Shown here: in pieces, positions 41,896-50,579 of the stretch
How positions within the stretch are numbered: position 1 is the stretch's first letter
Layout of the letters: every line of letters begins with the position of its first letter
Source of the DNA: Microbacterium atlanticum
GTDB lineage: Bacteria > Actinomycetota > Actinomycetes > Actinomycetales > Microbacteriaceae
Direction: 5' to 3'
DNA length: 64,000 nt
Assembly: GCF_015277815.1 (NCBI RefSeq)
Contig: NZ_CP063813.1
Coordinates: 2,356,001 to 2,420,000, forward strand
Program-made: the position numbers and the translations under genes
Notes under the pieces: generated by a model
What the model saw: the letters and a program-made list of their open reading frames with translations, nothing else
What the model was told of the DNA's origin: nothing
Database searches by the model: none

Positions 41896-43382
41896 CGCAC
41901 GGTCCTCCCCGTCGCGTGGGCGAACATCAGCGCGACCGCAGGCACCGACAGCAGCACGAGCAGAACGGCGTAGGGCGCTGCGGCGGGATAGTCGAGAGCG
42001 GATGCCGCGGACCAGAAGCTCGTCGCGACGGTGCTGGTGCCCGTGGGGGCCAGCAGGAGCGTGGCCGTGAGCTCATTGGCCGCCCCGAGCGCGACGAGGG
42101 CCGCTCCCGCTCCGATCGACGGAAGCAGCAGGGGCATGGTGACGCGCATACGGGCCGCCGCCGGCGACACCGCCAGGGCGCGCGCCGCCTCCTCCAGCGA
42201 CTCCGGAACCTGCGAGAGGCCGGCGCGCAGGGGCACCAGCGCGCGAGGCAGGAAGATGACGACGTAGGCGGCGACGACCGTGAACGCCGTCTGGTACAGC
42301 GCCGGGGCGAACGCGAGGGTGGCCGCGACGAGGGCGAGGGCCACGATGATGGCCGGCAGGCTGCTGGCGAGGTACGCCGTGCCCTCGAGCACCCGGGACA
42401 CCCGTCCGGGGTGACGCACCGCCAGCCATGCGAACGGAAAGGCGACGGCGATCGTGCACACGGCGCCGGCGACCGCGAGCCCGAGTGTCTGCAGCGCGGC
42501 CACCGCCACGTCGCCGAACGCGCCCGGATCGCTTCGCAGCAGCCACCGCGCGACGGTGCTGAGAGGCACCACGAGGGCGGCGGTGAGCACCACCGCGACC
42601 GCCATCAGGGCCGGCGCGGTGAAGCGACCCAGGCGAAGGGTCGCGGCCGGGTGCGGCGACCCGCCCCCGAGGCGGGCGTACCGTGCCCGACCGCGCGCGG
42701 CGGACTCGACGACCAGCAGCACCAGGCAGAGGAGAGCCAGCACGAGTCCGAGCGCTGCGGCGTTCGGACCGGCGAACGTGCTCTGGTAGGCGACCACGAT
42801 CGCGGTGGTGAAGGTGTCGAAGCGCAGGAACGCGAACGCGCCGTACTCGGCGAGGAGGTGCAGGGCGACCACCAGCGCCCCGCCGAGCACGGCCAGACGC
42901 AGCTGGGGAGCGATGACGCGGAAGAACACGGCCCACGACCCCATGCCGAGGGTGCGCGCGGACTCCTCGAGCGCCGGGTCCATGCCCCGGATGGCGGCGA
43001 GCGCCGGCAGGTACACCAGCGGGAAGTACGCCAGCGTCGCCACCAGCACTGCCGCCCACAGCCCGTTGAGGGACGGCAGGGCGCTCGCCCACCCGTAGCT
43101 GGCGACGAACGCCGGGATCGCGAGCGGCGCGGCCAGCGCGACCTTGACGATGCCGCGGCCGGGGAGCGACGTGCGCTCGACGAGCCACGCCCCACCGACG
43201 CCGAGGACGATCGTGGCCGGCACGCCGATCAGCACGAGGAGCACCGTGTTGAGGAGGAGCTCGCCGACCTTGGGGCGCAGCACGAGCGTCGACAGCTGGT
43301 CCCAGCCCATGGCCACTGCCGCCTGGACGACGTACCCGATCGGAACGAGCGCGCCGACCGCCAGCACCACGACGACAGCCAC
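41892..43382 (-). CDS. ABC transporter permease, Fe(III)-type (FbpB-like)
   Basis: This roughly 500-residue permease is a duplicated unit of two six-helix halves. Each half has an EAA loop: LEESARTLGMGSWAVFFRVI (first) and LEEAARALAVSPAAARMRV (second). The protein crosses the membrane about 12 times. The start is uncertain: the only in-frame GTG near the beginning is at 43382 (VAVVVVLAVGALVPIGY), but coding appears to begin further upstream, where only CTG 43448, overlapping the stop of the binding-protein gene, could initiate. It sits between binding protein and ATPase in one operon. Confidence 0.88.
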   Translation of the reverse strand: MAVVVVLAVGALVPIGYVVQAAVAMGWDQLSTLVLRPKVGELLLNTVLLVLIGVPATIVLGVGGAWLVERTSLPGRGIVKVALAAPLAIPAFVASYGWASALPSLNGLWAAVLVATLAYFPLVYLPALAAIRGMDPALEESARTLGMGSWAVFFRVIAPQLRLAVLGGALVVALHLLAEYGAFAFLRFDTFTTAIVVAYQSTFAGPNAAALGLVLALLCLVLLVVESAARGRARYARLGGGSPHPAATLRLGRFTAPALMAVAVVLTAALVVPLSTVARWLLRSDPGAFGDVAVAALQTLGLAVAGAVCTIAVAFPFAWLAVRHPGRVSRVLEGTAYLASSLPAIIVALALVAATLAFAPALYQTAFTVVAAYVVIFLPRALVPLRAGLSQVPESLEEAARALAVSPAAARMRVTMPLLLPSIGAGAALVALGAANELTATLLLAPTGTSTVATSFWSAASALDYPAAAPYAVLLVLLSVPAVALMFAHATGRTVR

Positions 43383-43444
43383 GAGCGCGGCGGGCGGACG
43401 CCTCTCGGTCGCTCCGCCCGCCGTGGCGCGCGTCTCGAGCTGGG

Positions 43445-44494
43445 TCAGAGCAGACCGGCTTCCGTCATGAGCTCGATCACGGCGGGGCCGTTGAGCGTGG
43501 AGGGGTCGATCACGGGAGCGTCGAGGTCGGCGAGCGCGGGCAGTTCCGGCTTGGCGGCGACGTCGGACGCCACCGGGTACTCGAAGCTGTACCCCTCGCC
43601 GAGGATCGCCTGGCCCTGCTCTCCCGCGATGAAGGCGAGGAACTGCTGCGCCTCGTCGGGATGCGGCGCGTTCTCGAGAACGCCACCGCCCGACACGCTG
43701 ACGAACGCGCCCGGGTCCTGGTTGCCGAAGTAGTGCAGCGCGGTGTCGGAGCTGTCCTCGGCCGCGGCATCCTGGTCGCGGTACCAGTAGTAGTGATAGA
43801 TGATCCCGACCGGCACCTCGCCGGCGTTGACCGCCTTCATCGTGACGATGTTGTTCCGGTACTCCACGGCGTTCTCGGCCATGCCCTCCAGCCATGCGCG
43901 CGCGCCGTCCTCGCCCTGCGTGGCGAGCACGGCGGACACGATCGCCTGGAAGTCCGCCTTGGCGGGCGCGGCACCCCAGCGACCCTCCCACGCCGGCTCG
44001 GCGAGCTCGAGCAGCGATGCCGGCAGCTCGTCCTCTGCGATGAGGTCGGGGTTGTAGACGAGCACTGTCGAACGAGCCGCGATGCCGGTCCACAGCCCCG
44101 ACGCCGGACGATACTGCTCGGGAACCAGGGCGAGGGTCTCGGCCTCAACCGGCGCGAACAGGCCGGCGTCCTCCACCAGCGACATCGCCGGTGAGTTCTC
44201 GGTGAGGAACACATCCGCCTTGGAGGCCGCTCCCTCCTGCACCAGCTGATTCGCGAGCTCGCTGTCGTCGCCGTTGCGCAGCACCACGTCGATGCCGGTC
44301 TCTGCGGTGAACGCCTCGGCCCACTCCTCGGTGAGCTGCTCGTGCTGTGCGTTGTAGACGACGAGCGCATCGGCGTCGGCGGACCCGTCGGCACCGGCGG
44401 CGCCGCCGGCGCAGCCGGCGAGAGCGAGGGCGGTGAGCACCGCGGGCCCTGCGATGAGGAGGCGGCGCGCGCGAGGGCGCAGGCGTGAAGGCAT
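43445..44494 (-). CDS. ABC transporter iron-binding lipoprotein (FbpA-like)
   Basis: This 349-residue extracytoplasmic binding lipoprotein has the signal peptide MPSRLRPRARRLLIAGPAVL and lipobox LALAGC (C28). The mature protein begins with a short Gly/Ala/Asp linker and has the periplasmic-binding fold of the Fbp/type II class, with LVVYNAQHEQLTEEWAEAFT and AGEVPVGIIYHYYWYRDQD. The tyrosine pair in YHYYWY is where such proteins bind Fe(III). It is the first gene of the transporter operon, and an iron box lies 22 bp upstream of its ATG. Together they import Fe(III), probably released from a siderophore or as free ion. Confidence 0.92.
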   Translation of the reverse strand: MPSRLRPRARRLLIAGPAVLTALALAGCAGGAAGADGSADADALVVYNAQHEQLTEEWAEAFTAETGIDVVLRNGDDSELANQLVQEGAASKADVFLTENSPAMSLVEDAGLFAPVEAETLALVPEQYRPASGLWTGIAARSTVLVYNPDLIAEDELPASLLELAEPAWEGRWGAAPAKADFQAIVSAVLATQGEDGARAWLEGMAENAVEYRNNIVTMKAVNAGEVPVGIIYHYYWYRDQDAAAEDSSDTALHYFGNQDPGAFVSVSGGGVLENAPHPDEAQQFLAFIAGEQGQAILGEGYSFEYPVASDVAAKPELPALADLDAPVIDPSTLNGPAVIELMTEAGLL

Positions 44495-44515
44495 CGGACT
44501 ACTCCTGGGAACGAG

Positions 44516-44534
44516 ACAGGTAAGGCTAGCCTAA
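44516..44534. promoter_or_regulatory. Iron box of the ABC operon
   Basis: Read on the minus strand, TTAGGCTAGCCTTACCTGT matches 15 of 19 bases of the DtxR/IdeR consensus. It lies 22 bp before the binding-protein ATG, so the operon is likely repressed when iron is ample. Confidence 0.8.
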
Positions 44535-44606
44535 AGCACCGGCGACCCGGCGTTACGCGCACACCGCCGACGAGAGCGCCGCGCCGGGCGCGGAGCCGTG
44601 GCGCAG

Positions 44607-44640
44607 AGAGGGACGGATGCCGCGCGGCATCCGTCCCTCT
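44607..44640. terminator. Perfect 16-bp hairpin after the alcohol dehydrogenase gene
   Basis: AGAGGGACGGATGCCG and CGGCATCCGTCCCTCT are perfect reverse complements around a CG loop. It lies 9 bp past the left-facing dehydrogenase stop and 110 bp before the binding-protein promoter, so it should stop readthrough. Confidence 0.75.
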
Positions 44641-44649
44641 TTCTCAAGG

Positions 44650-45687
44650 TCAGTCCTTCTGCATGATGTCTGCGGTGTCATAGGTGAAGACGAGCCGCGC
44701 CGGGACCGTGCCCTCGAGCACCTCGTCGACGGCGCTGTTCACCTGGTCGAGATCGCGGGTCTCGGTGATAACCCGCGTGCGTCCGGCGGCGTGCAGCGTG
44801 AAGACCTCGGTGAGATCCTGACGCGTTCCGACGATCGAGCCGATCACGCTGATGCCCTTGAGCACCGTCTCGAAGATCGGGAGCGTGATGGTTCCGTCGG
44901 CGGGCAGCGAGACCAGCACGAGCCGCCCGCCGCGGTTGAGGGCGTCGAACGACTGCCGGAAGACCGCCGGAGCGACAGCGAGGACGACGGCGACATCGGC
45001 ACCCCCGAGATCGCGGATCGCCTCGACCGGGTCGGTGGTGCGGGCGTTCACCGTGTGGTCGGCACCGAGCTCGGTCGCCAGCGCCAGCTTCTCCTCGGTG
45101 ACGTCGACGGCGATCACCTTCGCACCGACCAGCCGCGCATACTGCACGGCGAGGTGGCCGAGGCCGCCGATGCCGAACACCGCAACGGTCTCCCCCGGCA
45201 CGACCCGCGCGTTCTTGATGGCGGCGTACGTCGTGACGCCGGCGCACGTCAGGGGCGCGGCATCCAACGGCGTGACGCCGTCCGGGACGACAACGGCGTA
45301 GCGGGCATCGGCGAGCATGAACTCCGCGTACCCGCCGTCGACCGCATAGCCGTTGTTGTACTGGCTCTCGCAGAGGTTCTCGCGGCCGTCCACGCAGTAG
45401 CGGCATTCGCCGCACGCGTGGCCGAGCCACGGCATCGCGACCCGCTGTCCGATCTGGCGGGAGGTCACCCCCTCCCCCAGCTGCTCGATGATGCCGACCC
45501 CCTCATGCCCGGGCACCAGTGGGAGCTTCGGCTTGACGGGCCAGTCACCGTGCATCGCGTGGATGTCGGTGTGACACAGTCCGCACGCCTCGAGCCGGAT
45601 CAGGATCTGCCCGGGGCCCGGCTGCGGGATGGGACGCTCCTCGACCTGGGCCGGGGTGCCGAGCTCTCGGACGACTGCGCTTCGCAT
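44650..45687 (-). CDS. Zinc-dependent alcohol dehydrogenase (AdhP-type)
   Basis: This 345-residue medium-chain dehydrogenase oxidises or reduces alcohols/aldehydes with NAD(H). The catalytic zinc ligands appear in EACGLCHTDIHAMHGDW and GHEGVG, and structural zinc cysteines in HACGECRYCVDGRENLC. The Rossmann motif is GIGGLGHLAVQYARLVG. The ATG has a GGAGGAG ribosome site. Two DevR-like palindromes, GGGACGTAAGTCCC and AGGACCATGGGCCC, lie 62-109 bp upstream of the ATG, so the gene probably belongs to the DevR-like regulon and helps dispose of reductant when oxygen or nitrate is short. Confidence 0.93.
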   Translation of the reverse strand: MRSAVVRELGTPAQVEERPIPQPGPGQILIRLEACGLCHTDIHAMHGDWPVKPKLPLVPGHEGVGIIEQLGEGVTSRQIGQRVAMPWLGHACGECRYCVDGRENLCESQYNNGYAVDGGYAEFMLADARYAVVVPDGVTPLDAAPLTCAGVTTYAAIKNARVVPGETVAVFGIGGLGHLAVQYARLVGAKVIAVDVTEEKLALATELGADHTVNARTTDPVEAIRDLGGADVAVVLAVAPAVFRQSFDALNRGGRLVLVSLPADGTITLPIFETVLKGISVIGSIVGTRQDLTEVFTLHAAGRTRVITETRDLDQVNSAVDEVLEGTVPARLVFTYDTADIMQKD

Positions 45688-45748
45688 TGCTCTCTCCTCC
45701 GTGGAATCTGTACGAGACCAGCCTTTCGTCTGCGACCCGGCGCCACCG

Positions 45749-45762
45749 GGACGTAAGTCCCC
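45749..45762. promoter_or_regulatory. DevR-like box 1 upstream of alcohol dehydrogenase
   Basis: GGGACGTAAGTCCC is a nearly perfect palindrome with the GGGAC...GTCCC halves of DosR/DevR sites. It starts 62 bp before the dehydrogenase ATG, measured on the left-facing strand. Confidence 0.7.
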
Positions 45763-45782
45763 CGACGGACCGCGAAGCGCAC

Positions 45783-45796
45783 AGGACCATGGGCCC
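45783..45796. promoter_or_regulatory. DevR-like box 2 upstream of alcohol dehydrogenase
   Basis: AGGACCATGGGCCC fits the shared 14-mer with one deviation in the first base. It is 34 bp from box 1, as in promoters with cooperating response-regulator dimers. Confidence 0.65.
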
Positions 45797-45898
45797 GGCC
45801 GCCTTCGCACGCCCCCCGCAAACTGGAAGCACGCCCGCGCTTCCGGCGCCGGCGACGCCCCGAGCAGATGCCTCGCCGGGGCGGGACGGAGAGCTTCG

Positions 45899-46255
45899 GT
45901 GCAACGGGAGCGACGGCTCGAGCCGGCCGACGAGGCCAACCTCGTCCTGGACCACCCGGGACAGGTCAACGTCTTCCTGGTCGCGGGGCTGCTGACCCGC
46001 GGCGGTTTCGTCGGCGGCGACGGGGTGCTGGACATGACGGCGGTGCGCGGGACGATCGCCCGCCGGGTGCAGGAACTGCCCACGTTGCGGCAGCTCCCGG
46101 TGCGGGCGGGTCGCCACCACGCGTGGGGAGAGCGCGAGCCCGACCTCGAGGCGCACGTCCGCCTGATCCCGCCTTTGGGGAGCAGGGATGACCTCGAACG
46201 GCGGTGCGGCGACCTGATGATCGAGCCGCTGCCGCTCACGCGGCCCCTGTGCGGC
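45899..46255 (+). pseudogene. WS/DGAT acyltransferase, truncated N-terminal part
   Basis: From GTG 45899 the protein reads VQRERRLEPADEANLVLDHP, GGDGVLDMTAVRGTIARRVQ, ELPTLRQLPVRAG and IEPLPLTRPL. This is the N-terminal 115 residues of a wax ester synthase/diacylglycerol acyltransferase, with its expected layout ending where RPLW would come just before the catalytic HHxxxDG motif. At about 46250 the homology stops, and the next bases belong to the opposite gene. The frame runs on to 46735 but encodes nothing similar. It has a GGAGAG ribosome site. The gene cannot be functional because the active site is missing. Confidence 0.75.
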
Positions 46256-46669
46256 GATGCCGATGAGGCAGCCGATCGCGGCGAAGACCAGCACCGTCCG
46301 GGTGATCAGCTCCCCGTCGACGTCGGCCGAGCCGAAGTCGAAAGGGAAGACCCGCCACGTCATGACGATGAAGACGAGGGATGCGCCCGAGGCGAGCAGG
46401 TCGGTGAGGGCCCGCATCCACCGACGGTCGACCGCCACGTTCACGACGTTCCCGATGATCCCGACCGTGAGCGCGGCGTTGAGCGCCGGAACGACATCAA
46501 CCGCACTGTCGCTCAGGAAAGGCACCGCCTGCCAGCCGGGAGCCACGTTGACCAGGTACAGCAGGACCGAATTGACCACCGCGGCGATGGTGTAGCCGAG
46601 GGCCCGTGTCGCACGGGCGCGCTGCCGGCGGGTGACCGGAGGGAGGGGGCTCATCGCGTGTGCGCTCAT
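46250..46669 (-). pseudogene. Four-helix membrane protein truncated at its C-terminus
   Basis: The left-facing gene starts MSAHAMSPLPPVTRRQRARA and has four hydrophobic helices (for example ALGYTIAAVVNSVLLYLVNV and TRTVLVFAAIGCLIGIAA). After GCLIGIA the frame enters the WS/DGAT sequence of the opposite strand and continues without sense. So the C-terminus, normally a last helix end and short basic tail, has been lost in the same deletion that cut the WS/DGAT gene. Remaining residues: about 140. A DevR-like box lies 35-48 bp upstream of the ATG. It may still be expressed as a truncated membrane protein. Confidence 0.65.
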
Positions 46670-46703
46670 GACCTCACCCTGCTCCGCCGCGTCGACGGAC
46701 GGG

Positions 46704-46717
46704 GTGCCGAAGGTCCC
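46704..46717. promoter_or_regulatory. DevR-like box between truncated membrane gene and DevS-like kinase
   Basis: GTGCCGAAGGTCCC (reverse GGGACCTTCGGCAC) matches the 14-mer in 13 positions. It lies between the divergent membrane remnant and the sensor kinase gene, which suggests autoregulation. Confidence 0.65.
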
Positions 46718-46808
46718 GCGATGCCACGGCGGTGACGGCGGCAGTGCCCTTGGCGGCATCCACCGAGGTGTCCTACTGTGGGCCTCGGCGTCGAGGGAGG
46801 CGGGGACG

Positions 46809-48533
46809 ATGACGCAGGACGACCTGGGGTTCCCCGATGGACCGCGCCAGGATCTCGACGAGGCACTGGCGAGCCTGCTCGTGCAGGCCGAGCGGGTGCG
46901 CACGAGTCAGGGCCGGCTGCGCGCGCTGCTCGGCGCCACCCGGGCTGTGGTCGAGGAGAGCGATCTGAACTCCGTGCTCCGGCGGATCGCCGAAGCCGCC
47001 ACGGCGCTCGTGAATGCGGAGTACGGAGCGCTCGGCGTGATCGCTCCGGAGCGGGACGCGCTCGAGGAGTTCATCTACGTGGGCCTCACCGAAGAACAGG
47101 CGGCGCGCATCGGACATCTGCCCACCGGTCACGGGCTCCTGGGAGCCCTCATCGAGGACCCCCGGCCCATCCGTCTTCCGCAGATGTCCAGCGACCCGCG
47201 CGCGGCGGGATTCCCGCCGCACCACCCGATGATGGAGTCGTTCCTCGGGGTGCCCGTCCGGGTTCGGGGCGAGATCTTCGGAAACCTGTACCTCACGAAT
47301 CATCGCGAGGGCGCGTTCTCGGAAGAGGACGAGCGGCTCGTCGAGGCCTTGGCGACCACGGCCGGGTTCGCCGTCGAGAACGCGCGGCTCCTCGAGCAGG
47401 CGCGGACCCGCGAGCGGTGGATGACGGCGGCCGCCGAGCTGTCTGCGGCGCTGCTGTCGTCGTCCACCGAGACGGCGTTCGATCTCATCGCGGGCCGTCT
47501 GTTCGACGTGCCCGGCAGCGAGAAGGTGACCGTCCTGCTCGCCGACGAGACGACGTCGACGCTCAAGATCGTCGCCGCACGCGGCGACGACGAGGCGGAG
47601 CTGCTCGGAATGACGGTCGAGACGGATGCCACGTGCGCCGGCACGATCGTCACCTCGGGGCACGCCCACGCGGCCGGACGGGAGTCCGCGTCCGACAGCG
47701 ACCCCGTGCGAATCTGCACCGACGGGCTCACGGGTCCTGTCGCTGCGGCGCCCCTCCGGACCCGGGGCAGGCTGTGGGGCGTCGTGTGCGCGGCGCGCGG
47801 GCCGCAACAGCGCCGCTTCACCGCCACCGAGCTGGCAAGCCTCGTGGACTTCGCCTCGCGCGCGACCATCGCGCTCGAGCTCGCCTATGCACGCGAGGAG
47901 AGTCAGCGGTCGCTCCTGGCCGAGGATCGCCGGCGCATCGCGCGCGACCTGCACGATCACGTGATCCAGCAGCTGTTCGGCACCGGGCTCACCCTGCAGG
48001 CCGTTGCCGGCAGCATTGCGCCGGGGCCGGAGGCGAACCGCCTGAACGAGTCGATCGACCAGCTGGACGATGCGATCTCGCAGATCCGCACCGTGGTCTT
48101 CGCGTTGTCCCGGCGGGATGAGAGCTCCCTCCGGCATCGCGTGATCGATGTCGTGGCCGACCTGTCGGCGGCGCTGCGGCATCCTCCCGCCATCCGGTTC
48201 ACCGGACCCGTGGACCACGCGATCACCGGTCCGCTGCTGGAGGACGTGGTGGGAGTCGCCCGCGAGCTGCTCAGCAATGCGGTGAGGCACTCCGGCGCGG
48301 ATCGGATCTCGATCGAGGTGGCCGTCGTCGGGGACGACGTCACGGTGCTGGTGGAGGACGACGGGGTCGGTGTCGACGAGGGCGGACGACGAAGCGGCCT
48401 GGCCAACCTGGCCGAGAGGGCGGCGGGGCGCGGCGGGGCCTTCCGCGTGGACTCCCGTGCCGGTGCGACGGCGGCGCGGTGGACCGCGCCGCTGCACTCC
48501 GGCCCGATCGACGGCGACGGAGGGATGGGATGA
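46809..48533 (+). CDS. DevS/DosT-like sensor histidine kinase, two GAF domains
   Basis: This 574-residue soluble sensor kinase has a first GAF domain (about 60-195) with HPMMESFLGVPVRVRGEIFG, the conserved segment of the mycobacterial haem-binding DevS/DosT GAF-A; the His of HHPMM is a candidate haem ligand by analogy. A second GAF follows (about 215-365). The dimerization/phosphoacceptor motif is RIARDLHDHVIQQLFG, and the ATPase domain has ELLSNAVRHSGADR and VEDDGVGVDEGGRRSGLANL. It overlaps the response-regulator gene by 4 bp. So it likely senses O2, NO or redox state and phosphorylates its partner. Haem binding is inferred from similarity only. Confidence 0.9.
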   Translation: MTQDDLGFPDGPRQDLDEALASLLVQAERVRTSQGRLRALLGATRAVVEESDLNSVLRRIAEAATALVNAEYGALGVIAPERDALEEFIYVGLTEEQAARIGHLPTGHGLLGALIEDPRPIRLPQMSSDPRAAGFPPHHPMMESFLGVPVRVRGEIFGNLYLTNHREGAFSEEDERLVEALATTAGFAVENARLLEQARTRERWMTAAAELSAALLSSSTETAFDLIAGRLFDVPGSEKVTVLLADETTSTLKIVAARGDDEAELLGMTVETDATCAGTIVTSGHAHAAGRESASDSDPVRICTDGLTGPVAAAPLRTRGRLWGVVCAARGPQQRRFTATELASLVDFASRATIALELAYAREESQRSLLAEDRRRIARDLHDHVIQQLFGTGLTLQAVAGSIAPGPEANRLNESIDQLDDAISQIRTVVFALSRRDESSLRHRVIDVVADLSAALRHPPAIRFTGPVDHAITGPLLEDVVGVARELLSNAVRHSGADRISIEVAVVGDDVTVLVEDDGVGVDEGGRRSGLANLAERAAGRGGAFRVDSRAGATAARWTAPLHSGPIDGDGGMG

Positions 48534-49165
48534 TCGGCGTCTTCCTGGTGGACGACCATGAGATCGTGAGGCGCGGACTGTCGGACCTCGTCAGATCGCA
48601 GCCCGACCTGGAGGTCGTGGGCGAAGCCGGTACGGTGCGGCAGGCGATCGGCCGGATCGAGGCGACGCTGCCCGACGTGGCCGTGCTCGATGTGCGCCTG
48701 CCTGACGGCAGCGGCATCGACCTCTGCCGCGACATCCGCTCCCGCATCCCCACCGTCGCATGCCTCATCCTCACGGCCTACGACGACGACGCCGCGGTGA
48801 GCGCGTCCGTGCTCGCGGGCGCGGCGGGGTATGTGCTCAAGGACGTGGGCGGGCCACGTCTGGTCGATGCGATCCGCGCGGTCGCCGCCGGCCGATCACT
48901 GATGAACCACTCCGTGGTGCAGCGTGCCACGGCGAGGATCCGCGAGCGCGCGGACGATTCCGACCCCCGGCTCGGATCGCTGGGACTGCGCGAACGTCAG
49001 ATCCTGCGCCTGATCGCCGACGGACTGACCAACCGTCAGATCGGCGAGAACCTCGGCATCGCAGAGAAGACGGTGAAGAACTACGTGTCCTCACTGCTGA
49101 GCAAGCTCGGTCTCGAGCGTCGCACGCAGGCGGCGGTGTTCGAACTCGAGCACCGGCACGACTGA
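48530..49165 (+). CDS. DevR/DosR-like response regulator (LuxR-type)
   Basis: This 211-residue regulator has a receiver domain (MIGVFLVDDHEIVRRGLSDL; phosphoacceptor Asp in VAVLDVRLPDGSG, residue 54) and a LuxR/FixJ helix-turn-helix (GLRERQILRLIADGLTNRQI, then GIAEKTVKNYVSSLLSKLGL). It is coupled to the kinase gene by ATGA. Mycobacterial DevR binds palindromes like GGGACTTTAGTCCC, and very similar 14-mers occur at seven sites in promoters around here, so it is the probable activator of them all. Confidence 0.92.
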   Translation: MIGVFLVDDHEIVRRGLSDLVRSQPDLEVVGEAGTVRQAIGRIEATLPDVAVLDVRLPDGSGIDLCRDIRSRIPTVACLILTAYDDDAAVSASVLAGAAGYVLKDVGGPRLVDAIRAVAAGRSLMNHSVVQRATARIRERADDSDPRLGSLGLRERQILRLIADGLTNRQIGENLGIAEKTVKNYVSSLLSKLGLERRTQAAVFELEHRHD

Positions 49166-49183
49166 GCCGAGCCGCGTCGCGGC

Positions 49184-49657
49184 TCAGCCGTGCGCGTGCG
49201 GTGCACGGCGAGACCGGGCCGGCACAAAGGTCGATCGATGGGCGGCCGTCACCTCGTCCAGGATGCCGAGCATCACCATCGTCAGCCCGAGCTCGGCCAA
49301 GCCGATGACGAAGTACAGCGCCTGCAGGAAGCTGAACGGGATGTAGACCATCTGCACGAAGATCCAGATGGCGCACGCGAAGCCGCCCGCGGCGGAGAAC
49401 ATGGTCTTCCAGCGGGACTCGGTCAGCACCGCCACGAACGCGATCGCGTGCACCCCGGCCACGAGCACGATGAGGAGCAGTCCCGGTACCAGGTACGACC
49501 GGAACGGCGAACCCTCGAGGTAGTCGCCGGGCGGGATCAGCACCGACGCCAGGTCGGGATCGATGCTCCCGATCATGAGCGCGAGACCTCCCGCGAGCGC
49601 GGTGACGGCCACGAAGGCCTGGATGATCAGCAGGGTCATCCGAGAGAAGCGCACCAT
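49184..49657 (-). CDS. Four-helix membrane protein of the stress cluster
   Basis: This 157-residue membrane protein has four hydrophobic segments (LLIIQAFVAVTALAGGLALM, YLVPGLLLIVLVAGVHAIAF, AGGFACAIWIFVQMVYIPFS and FVIGLAELGLTMVMLGIL) and a basic C-terminus ending APHAHG. No enzyme motif is seen. It follows the universal stress protein gene by only 3 bp, so they form one operon. It faces the DevR-like gene with 18 bp between stops. Confidence 0.78.
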   Translation of the reverse strand: MVRFSRMTLLIIQAFVAVTALAGGLALMIGSIDPDLASVLIPPGDYLEGSPFRSYLVPGLLLIVLVAGVHAIAFVAVLTESRWKTMFSAAGGFACAIWIFVQMVYIPFSFLQALYFVIGLAELGLTMVMLGILDEVTAAHRSTFVPARSRRAPHAHG

Positions 49658-49660
49658 GAC

Positions 49661-50506
49661 TCAGTCCTCCTCGTGTCGGGACTCGGCGGCACCGCGCGGC
49701 ACCACGGCGACCGGGCACTCCGCTCGCCAGAGCACCTCCTGCACGACGGATCCCAGCAGGCTTCCCGCCAAGACCCCCCTGTGGTGCGTGCCCATGACCA
49801 GCATCGAGCTGCGCGCCCCGTAGCGCAGCAGGGCGGCCGACTGGCTGTCGCGGACCAGCTCGCTCTGCAGCTCCAGCCGCGGATACCGCTCCGTGACCCA
49901 GCTCATCGCGGCGTCCAGGGTTCCGCGATGTTCGGCCATCGCCGCGTCGGGCGTGAGCGCGAGCGCGGTCGTGCCGGCGAACGACGGGGTGGGCATGAGC
50001 CACGCGTGCACGAGACGGATCGCGGACCGGGTGGCGTCGGCCTCGGCGGCCGCGAACGCGAGCGCGGCGCTGGACGAGTCGTCGTCGGAGATGCCGATGG
50101 TGACGGGCTCCCCCAGGTCCACCCATGCCGCGGGCACCATGACGACCGGAACCCGGGCCGTCGTGCTCAGGCGCAGCGGCATCGCGCCCGCCATCGCCGC
50201 ACGGATCGGATGGCCCGGATTGATGCCGATGACCAGAAGATCCGTGTCGGCTGCGAAGTCCGCCAGCGACTCCGGCGTCCCGCCTTCCAGCCGGTGCAGC
50301 TCCACACCGACGCCGGGTGCGCGTTCGCGGAGGAACTCCTCGGCGTGGGCGAGCTGGTCCAGCGCCGAGGCCCGGTCCTTCGCGGATCGCCCCACGACAT
50401 TCACGAGACCGACGCTCGCGACCTCGCGACCGGCGCGCGCCGCCACCCAGGACAGTGCGGAGACGGATGCCGGACTCCCGTCGTAGCCGAGAACGATGCG
50501 TTCCAT
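49661..50506 (-). CDS. Universal stress protein, tandem UspA domains
   Basis: This 281-residue protein has two Usp domains. Domain one starts MERIVLGYDGSPASVSALSW; domain two includes VTIGISDDDSSSAALAFAAA and ends with the ATP-binding loop MGTHHRGVLAGSLLGSVVQE, matching the G-x2-G-x9-G(S/T) pattern. Such tandem proteins are classic members of the DosR dormancy regulon. A GGGCCGAAGGTCCC box lies 74-87 bp upstream of the ATG. It leads an operon with a small membrane protein. Confidence 0.92.
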   Translation of the reverse strand: MERIVLGYDGSPASVSALSWVAARAGREVASVGLVNVVGRSAKDRASALDQLAHAEEFLRERAPGVGVELHRLEGGTPESLADFAADTDLLVIGINPGHPIRAAMAGAMPLRLSTTARVPVVMVPAAWVDLGEPVTIGISDDDSSSAALAFAAAEADATRSAIRLVHAWLMPTPSFAGTTALALTPDAAMAEHRGTLDAAMSWVTERYPRLELQSELVRDSQSAALLRYGARSSMLVMGTHHRGVLAGSLLGSVVQEVLWRAECPVAVVPRGAAESRHEED

Positions 50507-50579
50507 GAGGCGCTCCCCCCGTGTCGCGCGGCGGATCCGCCGCTGACGACCAGCCAACCCACCGTGGGAGCACCCGCCT

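Noticed and set aside
41787..43733. A 648-codon right-facing open frame antisense to the iron ABC operon
   Set aside because: Composition is Arg/Gly/Glu-rich, there is no domain, and it opposes three secure genes.
45545..46903. A single 452-codon membrane-protein gene to 45545
   Set aside because: After residue 140 the sequence is antisense of the WS/DGAT fragment and of the alcohol dehydrogenase start; the true gene is truncated at about 46250.
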